A stretch of 62,000 nt of DNA from contig RPFO01000080.1 in assembly GCA_009746045.1 (NCBI GenBank), forward strand, positions 11,778,670 through 11,840,669. Direction: 5' to 3'. Shown in pieces: positions 43,361 through 58,100 of this stretch. Position 1 is the first letter of the stretch; each line of letters begins with the position of its first letter. A program made the position numbers and the translations under genes. Under the pieces are notes generated by a model. That model made no database searches and was not told the origin of the DNA. It worked only from the letters and a program-made list of their open reading frames with translations. Origin of the DNA: Mesostigma viride (Eukaryota > Streptophyta > Mesostigmatophyceae > Mesostigmatales > Mesostigmataceae).

Positions 43361-44905
43361 ATGGAAGCTCGCTCTTGCGCGGCGTTTGCGGCGATTGTGC
43401 TCGTTGCGGGGTCGTTCTTTGCCTTTGGCCAGACAATTGGTTCGCAAGCTTGTGAGGATTCTCAGAGGAAATTTTATGAAAACTTCCAGCAACTCCCACA
43501 AATGTTCTACAGCAATTGCCTTCCTCCCGCCACGGTCTTTATAAACATTGAAAACGCTGCGGGGGATAGCCAACTCTGTCCGACGGGCGGCGACGACCCT
43601 TGCCCCTGTTTGCGTTTAATACGGCGACTCGGTGGTACGAGGAGATCTTGATTATCAGTTTCCGGACTTGGGTTTCTATCGCTTTGCAGCTTGCGGTCTT
43701 GCGAGAGCTTCGTGCCGTACATCTTCTCCTTCCTGCTTTGCCGCTCGAGGCTGACAACCTCGGTTGCACTGCCGGTTCTGTTCTTACTGGGAGCAGCCCT
43801 GCTTGCCGATCTGGAGGAAAGTTGCGGCGTTGAGGGCGCTCGTCAAACCGTCGCCGGCCTGGCCATAGGCTTCGGGCCAATTCCTTCCGTCGCGGAATTG
43901 CGGCAGCGTCAGCAGTTTTGTTTAGCAGCATCCCCAGCAACCGCCCAGATCCAAGAACGATGCGGTAGGGTGTGGGGATGAGTCTACCGCCTGTCCATGA
44001 GACAACTGTCTGTGCTTATCGTTCGCAACTCTGGGAAAGTTGATTGCTATATCAGGGGCCCACCCCAGGTCTTTGGGGCTGTGCACTTTTTGCCTGCACA
44101 ATATGTCAGAAGGCGCACAAAGGCATGCCTAGCTGTGTTGGACATGCCTGGCTGTGTTGGACTGTGGCCCATGCTAGTGGGATGATAGGCTGCTGCATAC
44201 TGCCACCTAACACCTTCTAATAGGGATCTCCTGAGAGCGTTATCCTAGTATTTACCCTTGTCCTGATGCTAGTCGTGCGCGCCCTTCTCCTCATGCCTAG
44301 TGCAGCCTTGCGCGCCCTTCTCCTAATGTGTTTCTGCGCGACCTTGCGTGCCCTTCTCCTCATGCGTTGCTGTGCGGCCTTGCTCACCCGTGTCCTTATG
44401 CGGTACTGTGCTGACCGTGCTAACCTTTTTTCTGACGTCGCGCTCCGCATGCGAGTTGCTCCCTCACGTAAAATTTTCCTCACCTTCTCTCAGTCATCAT
44501 CGTTGCCTAATCTCTCGACTCTCATGTGATGATGTGACGCCCGGTTGCGTAATCTCTTGGGAGCGAGAGCGACCGGCCCGGCGCCCTCTTTCTGGTCCCC
44601 CCCTCCTGCTACCCCGCCCTTTGTTCTCCGCCCCGTCTTCTCTTCCCCCCCCCCCCCCCCCTCCGTTCTGTGTCTCTCATTTTGTGACCCTCACCATGGT
44701 GGGGGCTCTCGACAGGGCGTACGTCTCGCAGTGCCCGCCATCCCTCTGCACAATCTGAAAGTCAATGTCCAGTGCTGCTTCCTTGCCCGGGAACTCTTTG
44801 CATGTCTGACGACTGCAGCGGTTGTTATTCTGGAGCCGCCACCTCTCGCCCCGGCCCCCGCCCCCGCCCCCGCCCCTGCCCCTTCATCTGCGTCACAAAT
44901 GCAAG
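43361..44905 (+). CDS. Secreted eight-cysteine protein with Ala-Pro module, paralog 1 (3' end not located)
   Basis: Exons 43361-43634, 43797-43964 and 44819-44905, all in phase 1. A hydrophobic signal peptide (MEARSCAAFAAIVLVAGSFF) is followed by a domain with eight cysteines, including the invariant NCLPPA, GGDDPCPCLR and CG, then an exon encoding LAPAPAPAPAPAPSS. Alternating Ala-Pro is an arabinogalactan glycomodule in plants and algae, so a cell-wall or extracellular-matrix protein is likely. Exon 2 could read through to a stop at 43979, but both paralogs have a donor at the same codon (TGCG/GTAGGG) and a phase-matched Ala-Pro exon downstream, so I prefer splicing. Exon 3 ends in a donor, so at least one more exon must follow; I could not find it. 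The family is unknown to me. The cysteine pattern C,C,C,CPC,C,C,C is not the nsLTP pattern because the CC pair is absent. Confidence 0.75.
44220..44420. repeat. Degenerate ~50-bp tandem repeat in intron 2 of paralog 1
   Basis: GCGCGCCCTTCTCCTCATG and variants (TGTGCGGCCTTGCTCACCCG) recur about four times. Confidence 0.6.
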
Positions 44906-45130
44906 GTCAGTCTAGAGGTAGTTGCCGTAGCTGAGATAGGGGATAGGGGGAGTAGGGCGTGCGGGTGGCCTTGCGTAGCCATGGGCCCTTAGGTAGGGGG
45001 GACATCTTTGCCCTTCCCTAGCGCCGCGCCGGCTCTGTCACCTGGGGTGTAGGCACATACCTTCTTAGCTAATGCCACCTATGCCATGTTGGATATGGAA
45101 GATCTTGGTAGTGTTGTGGGCCACCACACC

Positions 45131-45712
45131 CTACAACGAATACCCTCCAACGAATACCCTCCAACGAATACCCTCCAACGAATACCCTCCAACGAATACC
45201 CTCCAACGAATACCCTCCGACGAATACCCTCCGACGAATACCCTCCAACGAATACCCTCCAACGAATACCCTCCAACGAATACCCTCCAACGAATACCCT
45301 CCAACGAATACCCTCCAACGAATACCCTCCAACGAATACCCTCCAACGAATACCCTCCAACGAATACCCTCCAACGAATACCCTCCAACGAATACCCTCC
45401 AACGAATACCCTCCAACGAATACCCTCCAACGAATACCCTCCAACGAATACCCTCCAACGAATACCCTCCAACGAATACCCTCCAACGAATACCCTCCAA
45501 CGAATACCCTCCAACGAATACCCTCCAACGAATAGGTACCCTCCAACGAATACCCTCCAACGAATACCCTCCAACGAATGCCCTCCAACGAATACCCTCC
45601 AACGAATACCCTCCAACGAATGCCCTCCAACGAATGCCCTCCAACGAATACCCTCCAACGAATACCCTCCAACGAATACCCTCCAACGAATACCTTCCAA
45701 CGAATACGCTCC
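45131..45712. repeat. 14-bp minisatellite (CCAACGAATACCCT)n, about 41 copies
   Basis: Nearly perfect array with CCGACG and GAATGC variants and one GTA insertion at 45535-45538. It probably lies in an intron or 3' flank of paralog 1. Both strands show long open frames only because the repeat lacks stops. Confidence 0.95.
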
Positions 45713-46639
45713 ATTATTTACATGATGGTTGCAAGTACCACAAGCGTCGCAGTCAGCGTGGATAGTCCATGGATCATTGCATGGTTGAGTGTCTACCACA
45801 GGTGATGGTGGGCGAGGGGTTCGGGAATATGGGATGTGCTGCTGCATCACATGGCTGGCTGGGAAGGGATTCCTTGGAACTGTACTACAGTCTACAAGTA
45901 ATTACATTGTTTCCATTTTAAACCTGGAAACGGCCAACTGTTACTAGTAAGATGCCTCTACATGACAGTTTCGATAGTCAGCAACTGTTAATTGGGCATT
46001 ATTGTTAGTCATTGCTGAATGTTTATCACCATTACCTGTCAGACTAGCTGGTGGTACCAGGTGAGCTGGCAAGCCAGGTAGTGGTTGGGTTTCTCCCTGG
46101 TGTTTCGGACTAGTTCGGCACTTCAGCTTACCACAAGAACCCTGAGCTCAACCCAATAGTTTGGCAACCCATGGGTGTTTTTGTGCATGAATGTGGAAAC
46201 GTTCTATAGGTAACACCAACTGCCCACCATGCTTACTTCAGGTGTACTGGTTGGTGTTGCTGACTACAACTTCCATGTCCGAGTTCCATCTCAGGGCTTC
46301 ACTGCACCTATGAATGTGGCAGTAGCTGTTTGTTGCATGGTTTCATCATGCATATGACTGTTTCACTTTATGCGAGTGATTGTTCCCAGACTGAGTATTC
46401 TGACATCCGTGGCATCTTCATCTGGGAGTTGTGGGTGGGGGCACCCTTGGTGTGCCACTAGAAAGACCCTCAGGCTTCGGGAGAGGCCTTAACATTCTCC
46501 AAAACCAACTCAGGACTCTAAATGAGCTCCAAGCCTATCTGTGGCCTCTGGACCATGGGGCAGCCTTATAGTGCATCCCCTTGCTTGGCTTGTTCAGCTA
46601 CTTCATGGACATGTATTGCACCTGCTGTTAGGCCTCCAC
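45713..46639. other. No recognisable feature
   Basis: No coding exon, tail motif or tandem array is recognised. The missing 3' exons of the plus-strand secreted gene could be here. Confidence 0.4.
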
Positions 46640-46800
46640 CGTGATGCAGAGAGAGTCCTCTGTGGCCTGCCGCCTTGAGGCAGTGAGAGAGGCTAGGGCG
46701 GCCTACCTCCTCCTCGTTGTGTATTGGGGTTGAAGGTTCCTTTATTGCATGGTACCCACATGACGCAGTCTACGTGCTTATAATTAATTTATTTATTTTG
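46640..46800 (+). mobile_element. Family F2 3' end
   Basis: Sequence homologous to the F2 3'UTR (GGTTGAAGGTTCCTTTA, also at 35013-35031 inverted) ends in CACATGACGCAGTCTACGTG and an AT-rich TTAATTTATTTATT tail. The stem is imperfect compared with other F2 ends. Confidence 0.65.
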
Positions 46801-47989
46801 GGGCAGCTATAGCCTGTAGGCAATGTCACAGACCTGTCCACGAAAAATTTATGTGCACCTTGCTTGCAGCAGTGCAGTCCTGTATATGCAGCTTATCTAA
46901 TTCATGTGATGGTGGGACAACCCTGTGGGGTGGTTATGGTTAGTATATGTACACTAACATGATGTCTGCCGCTTGTGGCATCTCTGCTTGTTGCTGCTGG
47001 TGATATGTCTATCTTCTCCTCCTCCTATCTTCTCCTTGATATGTCTATCTTGCCTGTGAATGTGGGTTCAGATGAGGTCGAGTCAGAGCAGGTTCCTGAA
47101 TTTTTCGAGGAAAACTAGCTGGGAACAAGGCATCGGACGTTACATCATCTTATCAACGTTCATGAAGCTGCCAAACAATTTTGTGGGCGCGAAGTAGTCT
47201 CATTTTGATATTTGAGTATAAAATTTTGCTTTGGTTGTTAGTCTTTTATAGCTGTACTTGATCTCATGGACCTTTCTTTTCATGGAATGATAGGCCGGAT
47301 GAATAATGTTGGTTCTAGTTAAGACGGTCGGTAACAAAGATACAACCAGCACAAGCATCACGAGGAGCCGTGTACACCAAAAAATATTGTCACTTGCATG
47401 ATTGTCACTCGATTGTCCTTGAGGCTGCCTAGAGCTGTACTATCCGCCTTATCGACTCGCCGTTCAGGTGGATGGAAAAAAGGAGATGGTAATGATAGGA
47501 TGGTCCAGGGATGGACGTGACGCAGTTACGTGTAAATTCATCAGTAAATTCATTAATGATGGGCCGGGGTGTGTGTGCGTGGGGGGGGGTGTTGCTGTAT
47601 GGGCATCCATGTGTGAGTCGTGCGATGCAGGCCTAGACACGCGCCCCGTAAAAAAATTAATCATAGCATTAATATCATCTTTAGTAGAATGGTTGTGCTA
47701 AGAGCAAGGCCGCGTACGCCAACGTATGGCCAAATCGTCGCATGAAAATTTTATGATATTGCCCGGGCAGATTGTCAAGTATGATCAAGGTTGTCATTTT
47801 GACCGCGGTCATGACCTCTGGCGCGGGGGTGCGGATGCTGACGCAAGAGCTGGAGGCTCGCCTTGATGACAGGTTTGTCACCAAGATGCTAGTGCGCAGA
47901 GCGCAGAATACTCCATATGCTAATTTGCATACTGATTAATATTAGCAATAAAGATTTGTACGTTAATTTATCTTATATTTCCCACATTT
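46801..47989. other. No recognisable gene
   Basis: No recognised coding or repeat structure apart from short TA-rich runs. Confidence 0.4.
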
Positions 47990-48215
47990 TTTGGCACAGG
48001 TGCCTGCAGGGCCTACTTGGGCCCTGGCCCACACAGATAAGGTAGACACATCAGATCGGACTAGCTGCCACGTACCAAGCCCACAGGCCGCAGCAGGGCC
48101 CCAGGGCGCTATTGCCTTACATCTGGCGCCCCGGCCCCGGGCCCCGGACTGTGCGCGGCGCCAGGTGGCCACCCCTGGATTTTCCGCCATGATCGATAGG
48201 CTAGGCATGGACGTG
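47990..48215 (+). pseudogene. Degraded LINE ORF2 tail
   Basis: Plus-strand ALAHTDKVDTSD and a GC-rich continuation resemble HLARTNQVDT at 10120-10146 and TDSVRSTHQQ at 48925. It is heavily decayed. Confidence 0.45.
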
Positions 48216-48439
48216 TTTTCCTAATTAACTAATTATTTTATTCATTAATGGACGTGCTATCCTAGCTAGCTAGGAAGAACGGGGTACGCCATGAATGCCC
48301 GGGGAGTGGCGGCTTGTCTCTTAAATGCATGGGGCCAGCAAGAGGACTAACAAAGAGACATCAGTGGCACCGGAGGTCATGGGACTGTCAAGCTGACCGG
48401 CTTTAGTAAAGCCGGGCCCTAGTCGGTAGAGGTAGTAGG

Positions 48440-48582
48440 TGCACAGGTCTAGAGCAAGGGTCGTTTACATTCCCACCCTTGCAGGAAGTAGCTTAGAATG
48501 TATGATAGGCCATATGCCCCTTCTTCTCTGGGCTATGTGCTACATATACTCCCAACGGAGTTATGTTCCTAATTAATTAACT
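48440..48582 (+). mobile_element. F1 element 3' end
   Basis: F1 3'UTR end (ACATTCCCACCCTTGCAGGA), ACTCCCAACGGAGT and a short TTAATTAA tail. Confidence 0.75.
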
Positions 48583-48815
48583 TTTGCCCCTCCAGAATCA
48601 GTTACACCTTGGGCTTCTTGGGCCGCGTCTTCAGCTTGTGGCGGAGGTACTCTGTACGGCCACGGGTCGCTTCGCTGCTGCTGCTGATCGCGTGCGTCAG
48701 GTCGTCATCCAGTGTCCTGTGCACAGGGGAGGTCGTGCAACTTCTTGCGGCGAGATAGGAACAGCCGCTCATCCTCCATGGAGCTGAAGGTAAGCAGGAC
48801 TGGTCGGGGTGTCGC
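48583..48815 (-). pseudogene. ORF1 C-terminal remnant
   Basis: The minus strand contains EDERLFLSRRKKLHDL, then frameshifted TGWRPDA (LDDDLT equivalent) and WPYRVPP. It is a decayed RRM/CTD segment of L1-like ORF1. Confidence 0.55.
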
Positions 48816-48899
48816 CTTGTCCCATGTGAATGGGGAAGGCGGATCTACAGCAATGCTGCGTATGTAAAATATGCGTCCAAACCGTATTATACACTTATA

Positions 48900-49080
48900 T
48901 TTTTCTCTGCCAAGTGGCCCGCACAGACTCAGTCAGGTCGACACATCAGCAGAGAGATAGGCTAGCTGGCACCAATCTCGCACAGCCAGGGCGTTTTGTC
49001 CTCACATGGCATGCCCCAGGCTGCGCTCAGCCGCTCACCGCCCAGGCCGCCCGCCGTGGACTTTCCGCGAAATGCTAGGC
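48900..49080 (+). pseudogene. Degraded LINE ORF2 tail
   Basis: ARTDSVRSTHQQRDRLAG and AQPGRFVLTWHAPG align with HLARTNQV and RHLLTWAGP at 10120-10220. No intact frame remains. Confidence 0.5.
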
Positions 49081-49349
49081 ATGGACAAGGTGCTACCCCT
49101 AGACGGGACGGGCTCACGCCCGGGCAGCCTCCTGGTTTGTATGTAATCTGGAGGTAGATGACTCGTAAAGATAGGTGGCAGATGCCTTACGCGCATGCAG
49201 GACACCGCCCCCGAGTCGGTGGGGCTCTGCGTGTGACCCGGCAGTTTGATTGGAACCATAGTGATTCGGGCAGTGGTACCCACAGCCCTGGAACTAATAT
49301 AGATAGCTAGATCCATCGAACCCATCACATATCCATCTCACTGAGGACT

Positions 49350-49378
49350 TCTGCTCACATGACGCAGTCTATGTGTAA
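49350..49378 (+). repeat. F2-type terminal stem-loop without long tail
   Basis: CACATGACGCAGTCTATGTG: compared with CACGTGAC/GTCACGTG both arms changed (G to A and C to T) so the outer CACAT/ATGTG pairing is kept. Confidence 0.6.
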
Positions 49379-51191
49379 ATTGAGACTAGTGTGTAGCTGT
49401 AGGTACTGTGAAGGCATCCCGCTCCAAATTATTAGATACCCGCAGGCACATGCACAATGTTCGATGCACTCTAGAGAGCTAGCACACCGCAGGGCCTGCC
49501 TACAGCTAATTCTTGGTAGCGACAAAAGCCAGGGAAATGACGGCATCCCCCTTCCTCCTCTGGAGTGCGTAGGATGGGTTGACTATTCGTACTATGTGAA
49601 GTGACCTATTGACACTTTATATTTGATTAAGAATGATTCCTGGATGCATCCAGCATCAACCACTTGGGAAATGTCTGGACAACTGAAAAGAAAATCAAGA
49701 TTCAGTATATTGTAAAGATTGTTGTAGATGCACAAGGTGACTAATAGTTGTCTCACTTAATACAACTGGCATTTGCATTTGCGTTTGCTATAAATTGGTG
49801 TGCGGAAATATCGTGCCCAACCATAGAAGCCTGTGTAGTATTTCCGAAGGCATAGATGATTTGAGGAATCGCCGCATCCGAAGCTTAACGAATTAATTGT
49901 CCTCGAAAAATTCGGGACCCTCCTCGGACTCGAGTTCGTCTGCAGCACACATGGACAGGTACCAGCCCCGATCTCATTCCAACCACAAGTTACATCCATA
50001 TCCCACATGTAAAAATTGTGTAAAGATTTACTAGTTTTATTGCTGAAGCGGTGCACCAAGTAAACCGTACAGGAATAGGTCCAATGATTAATCAAATCCA
50101 ACTATATACCAATATGGAGCTCAGCCGCCAAAAAGTCATCTTCTTGGATCAAGCTAGGCACACAAACGCTGACGCTGCAATTGCTCCGTCTTCAGCATGA
50201 CAATCTTCCACGAGCTCAGACTAGCGTCCACTCAAAGCTGTATTGCCACTCATGTCGCATGGCCATCAAGTTACAAGCACACAATGGATCGTAACTATTA
50301 CGCACGCCTGCTCCCTCCCTTTGTGAGAAAAAACGAGTGACAGTGCCTAGCGCCCACGTAACCATTTCCACATACAACACTGCAAACTCCGCGCACGGCT
50401 GCTCACCCCCAAGCCATGGGCACCAAATACTGGCCGCCCTTCACTAGCAAGCCTGAGTAAGATTTCAAATAGTACGCAAAAAGCGTGGAATGACGCACAC
50501 ATCACGGACAGGTAGGCTGCTGTGGGCATTCCAAAGCGTGCATGTGACCTTATAACGCCAGCCACAAACTCCCAAATCATTTCGATCCACGGCAGTTTTA
50601 GTCCGAATAACTCTCTATTGGTCATCCTAAATTCGCGTACTCCACGTTCTTCGGGAGCTCTTATCCACAGTCAGCCATCGCTCCTAGTATCTACTGGCCC
50701 AGTTGCCTCGACCATAGCCCACGCAGGGGAAACAAATAGCCCACCACACGAGCGCATCTCGCATCAATGAATTCATAGTGCCAAATCCATAACATGATAG
50801 AGGCAATTACCAGTCACGACAGTCCTAAAGTAGAAGGTTTGAAAAGGATATCGTACGTCTAGCGTACATCACTGAAACAGCAAGACCTCGCTTGTTAGTA
50901 CCGACCCATCTAAGAAACAAACCAACAGCAATCAGTGAAACACCTGAAAGTGGTCCTGTTGCGTGTTTGGTTTGCATTTCGGGAAAAGCTACCATTTGCA
51001 TTTCGGGAAAAACTACCATTTGCATTTCGGGAAAAGGAAACGAACATTTTCAGCATACAAATATCGATTTCTGGCCTGCGCTGGTTGTCTCCTTGATGTG
51101 TGCCCTATCCGCACTATATGGACGCGCTGCATTGAGATGACACACTACTTCGGCCCCCATATGCCACATCGACCGACCATGGGTAGCTTAC
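49379..51191. other. No recognisable gene; one F4 fragment
   Basis: An inverted F4 fragment lies at 51064-51100 and a CATTTCGGGAAAA unit repeats three times at about 50975-51035. The missing 3' exons of the minus-strand secreted gene may be here, but I could not identify them. Confidence 0.4.
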
Positions 51192-53602
<2,411 letters not shown>

Positions 53603-54037
53603 GTTTTCCGTGCCTCCGTGGTCTCGCTCTGATCGCTCCGGCACGAAGTGACCTTACGAAAGATCACGAGAATGTCCGCAAACGCGTACGAGAACCTAGT
53701 AACGCAGTATGACGCCGAAACCAGCGGAACGTAGCCACAGGCTGCCATTGTTTTAAACATCTGCCAGCCCATCTGCCATCTGTCCAGTTGTGCTTTGCCT
53801 GCGACGAGCGGCAGCGAACGGCCACTGTGATTACGTAATGTGGCAGCCGCATGTTTCGATTTTGGTGCCTGTGGCCTGTGGTGCCTGTTGTCAATCAAAT
53901 GCCGGGCCGGGGCGCGTGCGCCATCGCCAATTCGCCGCGATGCGACGGCCTTGGAAATGTAATTGCGACTTGCGCCACTTCACAATAAATCGGTTGCGCC
54001 ACTTTAGTATCTGGCTGCTGCTACAGCCTGTACTGTA
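53603..54037. other. 5' flank of paralog 2, nothing recognised
   Basis: Should contain its promoter. No clear motif is seen. Confidence 0.4.
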
Positions 54038-54300
54038 CACCTGGTTGGCCGTCGAAAGTCGAAACTTTTTTTACCTGGGTCACCTTAACTGTTATATGGA
54101 AATAAACTAACACCCATTTCACCGGAAAAAAAGTCGAAACTTTTTTTTTTCCCCGGGTAAATCCTGGGTTTGGGCAGGGTTTGGGTATTTTTACCTTATT
54201 CCCATTGGTTAATAAAAATACCCATTTACCCGGAAATCCGGCCTGGGTTTGGGTATTTTTATCAACCAACGGGAATATCGAAAGTCGAAACTCGAATCAC
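54038..54300. repeat. Repeated GGGTATTTTTATTAACCAAT / AAAGTCGAAACTTTTTTT motifs
   Basis: GTCGAAACTTTTTTT occurs at about 54055 and 54132. TGGGTATTTTTA with CCCATTGGTTAATAAAAATA occurs in direct and inverted form at 54170-54280, and once at 42198. The inverted arrangement at 54182-54226 could fold back on itself. Confidence 0.65.
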
Positions 54301-54462
54301 GATCGATCCTTCAGCCAACTGGCCTTCTTCAGTAGAACCCAGGTACGAACGGTACGAACCTGGCTGTACGACAACTACAAGGCTTAGGTACATAGTACAA
54401 AACATCGCTTTACTTCGCTTTACAGGTCGCTTGCGGTGGACACGCGGGCCTGCCAGCTGGGC

Positions 54463-54465
54463 CAG

Positions 54466-54502
<37 letters not shown>

Positions 54503-54545
54503 GTCCCACGCCTGGGTAAGTACAGGTGTACGCCAGCCCTGAGAT
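54463..54545 (-). mobile_element. F3-related 3' end with (CAA)n tail
   Basis: On the minus strand CCCAGGCGTGGGACA leads into a (CAA)n tail of about 39 bp. The stem is shortened (CCCA/TGGG) compared with CCCATG/CGTGGG. Confidence 0.6.
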
Positions 54546-54699
54546 TCGGCGACAGGAGTCGATCCGAGGTTTTTCTTGAAGGGCGGACTTCACCACAAGA
54601 CGTCCTTCCTGTCGAGTGCCGATTGCAACGCACCAAACACGTGGTGTACCCAAGAGAACCTTATAATAATAATTAGTCAGGGCATTACAGCCACTAGCA

Positions 54700-55131
54700 T
54701 GGGCGATAGCTCTTCATATGGGCCTGCCCAACGTTTAACAATTCGAATGCATTGTCTTGTCGGCATCCACGCTGGAGATCAACGGTCGCCGGCACCAGCA
54801 GGTCACGTCAGTTCGGCGAAGTCACCGGCAGGCTGATTGTTGAGTCTTACACCTTGGTTTTCCCGTACCGTCTTGTTCGTGTCCTACTCCGTCAAAAAGA
54901 GAATGCATCATTGTCTATTAAGGCGCTATAACGAGTGGGGACGTGACGTCTGCCACACAAGTCAGAGGCTTATTCTACACGTAAAATGGCACACGATCAG
55001 CACGTTGGCTCGACTGGTGCGGGCTGTGTATGGTGTTGCTGGTGTATCGGGAAAAAAAGGCTACGACCTCGTGAAGGAATTTGTCTGACAGGAGGCTGCG
55101 CTTCTGCCCGCCGTCTCGCCACGCCGGCAAC
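54700..55131. promoter_or_regulatory. 5' flank of the transporter gene
   Basis: Must contain the promoter and 5'UTR of the plus-strand gene starting at 55132. No motif is singled out. Confidence 0.4.
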
Positions 55132-58100
55132 ATGGGGGCCGACGTCGGCACTGTTCTGGCGCTGTCCTCGTCGGTTGTATTTAGTGTGGCTATCGTCATA
55201 TGCAACAAGTATTTGATGACAACGCTGGGGTTCTACCTGCGTAAGTACACTCAACAGTTGGGTTTTCTTAATGCAGTATCTTGAGATGCTGATGAGCACG
55301 CGTAAGTAATCGAGAAATGCATAATGGCCTCGCGAACCGCACACCGGCCTGGCCCGCGATTCCTCCTGGCCGTCTCTCCGTTGCACGTTTCAATCTCACG
55401 TACGGTGCCTAGCTATGTATACCCACTATGTGAGGAATTGGGCGATATTTATGGCCAACTGGTGGTGCTCTCCCTTGCATGCTTTGCAGGCATCCCAACC
55501 CACCCTATAGGAGGCAACAACTCGCTGCCTGGTCCATGGTGGGGCTGTGGCAGGGCATGAAAATTTGTTGATGTTCAAGCTGTTGGCTGCTGAATAATAT
55601 TACGGATATGCAGCCTGAACTCTGGCTGTTGTTTGGGTTGCCCGAGGAACGTGCCGGACGAAGGATGCCAGACGCGATTGGGTGTGTGGTGGCGGGGCGG
55701 GGTGGGGTGGGGTGGGGTGGGGGGTGGGGTGGGGTGGTGGGGTGGGGTGGGGTGGGGTGGGTGGGGTGGGTGGGGTGGGGTGGGGTGGGGTGGGGTGGGG
55801 TGGGGTGGGTGGGTGGGGTGGGGTGGGGTGGGGTGGGTGGGGTGGGGTGGGGTGGGGTGGGGGGGTGGGGTGGGGTGGGTGGGGTGGGGTGGGGTGGGGT
55901 GGGGTGGGGTGGGGTGGGGTGGGGTGGGTGGTGGGGTGGGGTGGGGTGGGGTGGGTGGGGTGGGGTGGGGTGGGGTGGGGTGGGGCGGGGGGGCGGCGGG
56001 GCGGGGCGGGGCGGGGCGGGCGGGGCGGGGCGGGGCGGGGCGGGGCGGGGCGGGCGGGGCGGGCGGGGCGGGGCGGGGCGGGGCGGGGCGGGGCGGGGCG
56101 GGGCGGGGGCGGGGCGGGGCGGGGCGGGGCGGGGCGGGCGGGGCGGGGGGGCGGGGCGGGCGGCGGGGCGGGGCGGGGCGGGGCGGGCGGGCGGGGTGGG
56201 TGGGGTGGGGTGGGGTGGGGTGGGGTGGGGTGGGGTGGGGTGGGGTGGGGTGGGGTGGGGTGGGGTGGGGTGGGGTAGGGTGGGGTGGGGTGGGGTGGAG
56301 TGGGGTCAATATTCGCGAAACCGTTAAGCCCTAAACAGACAGAGGTTTCTTTTTCAGTGCCGGCTTTGGGATGTTCAAACGGCTATCAGGTTCGTTATGT
56401 CTAATAACATCGTACACTACAACATCCCGCTTTGGGTCTCCGACGTACCATCTCCTACCTCCCTAATTCTGTTTCTTCTTTCACAGCTCCTGTCTGCGTG
56501 GGCTGCTCCGCCCAATCAGACGCGAATTTCCCCTTGCTCTGCCACTGGGCCACATCTCGTCTGACTTCCCACTACCCCACCTAACGATGGAATCATGTTA
56601 TTCTTGCCTGGTATGCCTTCCCTCTCATTACCCCACCTTGTCATTGTTCGTGCACAATACTAGGGCTAGCTGCTGCTTCCTTCGCATTCTGCCCCCTCCT
56701 TCCCCTTTTCACCCCCCCCAATCTCCCACCCTTTTCCCACGCGCTCTCAGTTGAACTAGCTTCCAGCTACTTCGACTCTCTCCATGTCTAAAGCTTGTCT
56801 GCAAGCATGCCTGCCCTTCACCCCCCCACACACACACAAGCCACCATTCTAACCGCCTTCTCAGGGGTTCCTTGCTAATTCTACTTCCTCCCTCTCTGGG
56901 CATCCACCGTGCTTGCCCATCACAGCCACGATGTCGACCAGCTTATGGTAATGCCCATCTATGCCTATCTTGTTGTCTGTATGTCTCTCTATCTTCTTGT
57001 CTGTATGTCTCCATATCTTCTTGACTTCAAATGCCCAGCTATGTCTATGCCCAGCTATGGTCTTTTCTGTATGGAAACCCCCACATTCCCCACCGTCAGA
57101 GCCACCGTGCTGGTAAGCTTTTTATTCCTTCCTAGATTTTCCAACTTTCTCCCTTTATGGGCGCATTCCCAACCCCCCCCCACACACACATGCCGATGAG
57201 CTCCTTATCTATTCCTAGCTATGCATATGTTCTTGTCTGTGTGAACCCCCAACATCCCCCCCCCCTGGCGCAGCCACCGTGCTGACCAGCTGGCACCTCG
57301 TCGTCACCTTCCTGAGCCTGCACGCCGCCTGCAAGCTCATGGGCGCGTTTGTGCCTGCGGCCGTGCCCTTGCGCACGCGTCTCTGGTACTCTGTCCTCTT
57401 CTCGTTGTCGCTCGCGTTGCTGAACCTGTCGCTCGGGTTCAACTCGGTCGGGTTCTACCAGGCAAGTGTGCAAGGGGACGAACCGGGGTGAGCCACGTTG
57501 ATGCTCATAGCAACCAGGAAAACGAATGCTGGATTCGTCAACATCAGCTTCTATTAGGCAAGTGCGCAAGGGGAGGGTTGCAGCATGGCAACCAGCATGG
57601 CAAGAATGCTTGCCTTTTATTAGGCAGGCATGCATGCCACCTTCATAGAATGGGTCGACTGTTACATGCAGCCAAGCGTAGAAGGGGATGGGTGGCGCGT
57701 ACAGCTGTCGATTTAGCAGGGACATTGATGGTTAACCTTTGCTGACCTGTACCAGGCACAACTAGAAAGGGACCGGTGGATGTCACGATGGTACAATCAG
57801 TGGGGCGACATTACTTGGATGCACCCCGGATGGCTGTCAGCAGGCCTGGATCTCAGGAAGGAGAGGGCATTTACGCATCTGCGCTGAAGGGGTCAGCATG
57901 CACCAGGCACGCATGGTAGAGGGCGGGTGCTGCAGGGTTAAAGCAGTTGGACAGTGTTCATTCGTTTACGTGGTTGTTTCTACCAGGAAAACATGGGAGG
58001 GATGACATGCAGGATTACAAGCATGCGCCAATCGCCCTTGTCAAATGCCACTGATTTACTCAGAATGCCTTAGTTATGAACCATTGGACTAGCGTAAGCT

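Noticed and set aside
43965-43981. Stop after CGRVWG as the end of the secreted paralog 1 (and CGRDER in paralog 2)
   Set aside because: Both genes have a donor at the same codon and a phase-matched Ala-Pro exon downstream; the two read-through tails are not conserved. Not fully excluded without transcripts.
45069-45850. Open frames on both strands with YPPTNTLQRIPSNE or GYSLEGIRWRVFV repeats
   Set aside because: Artefact of the 14-bp array; no start, splice or conserved context.
55575-56334. Gly/Val/Trp-rich and Pro/His/Thr-rich open frames
   Set aside because: The GGGGT/GGGGC intronic array.
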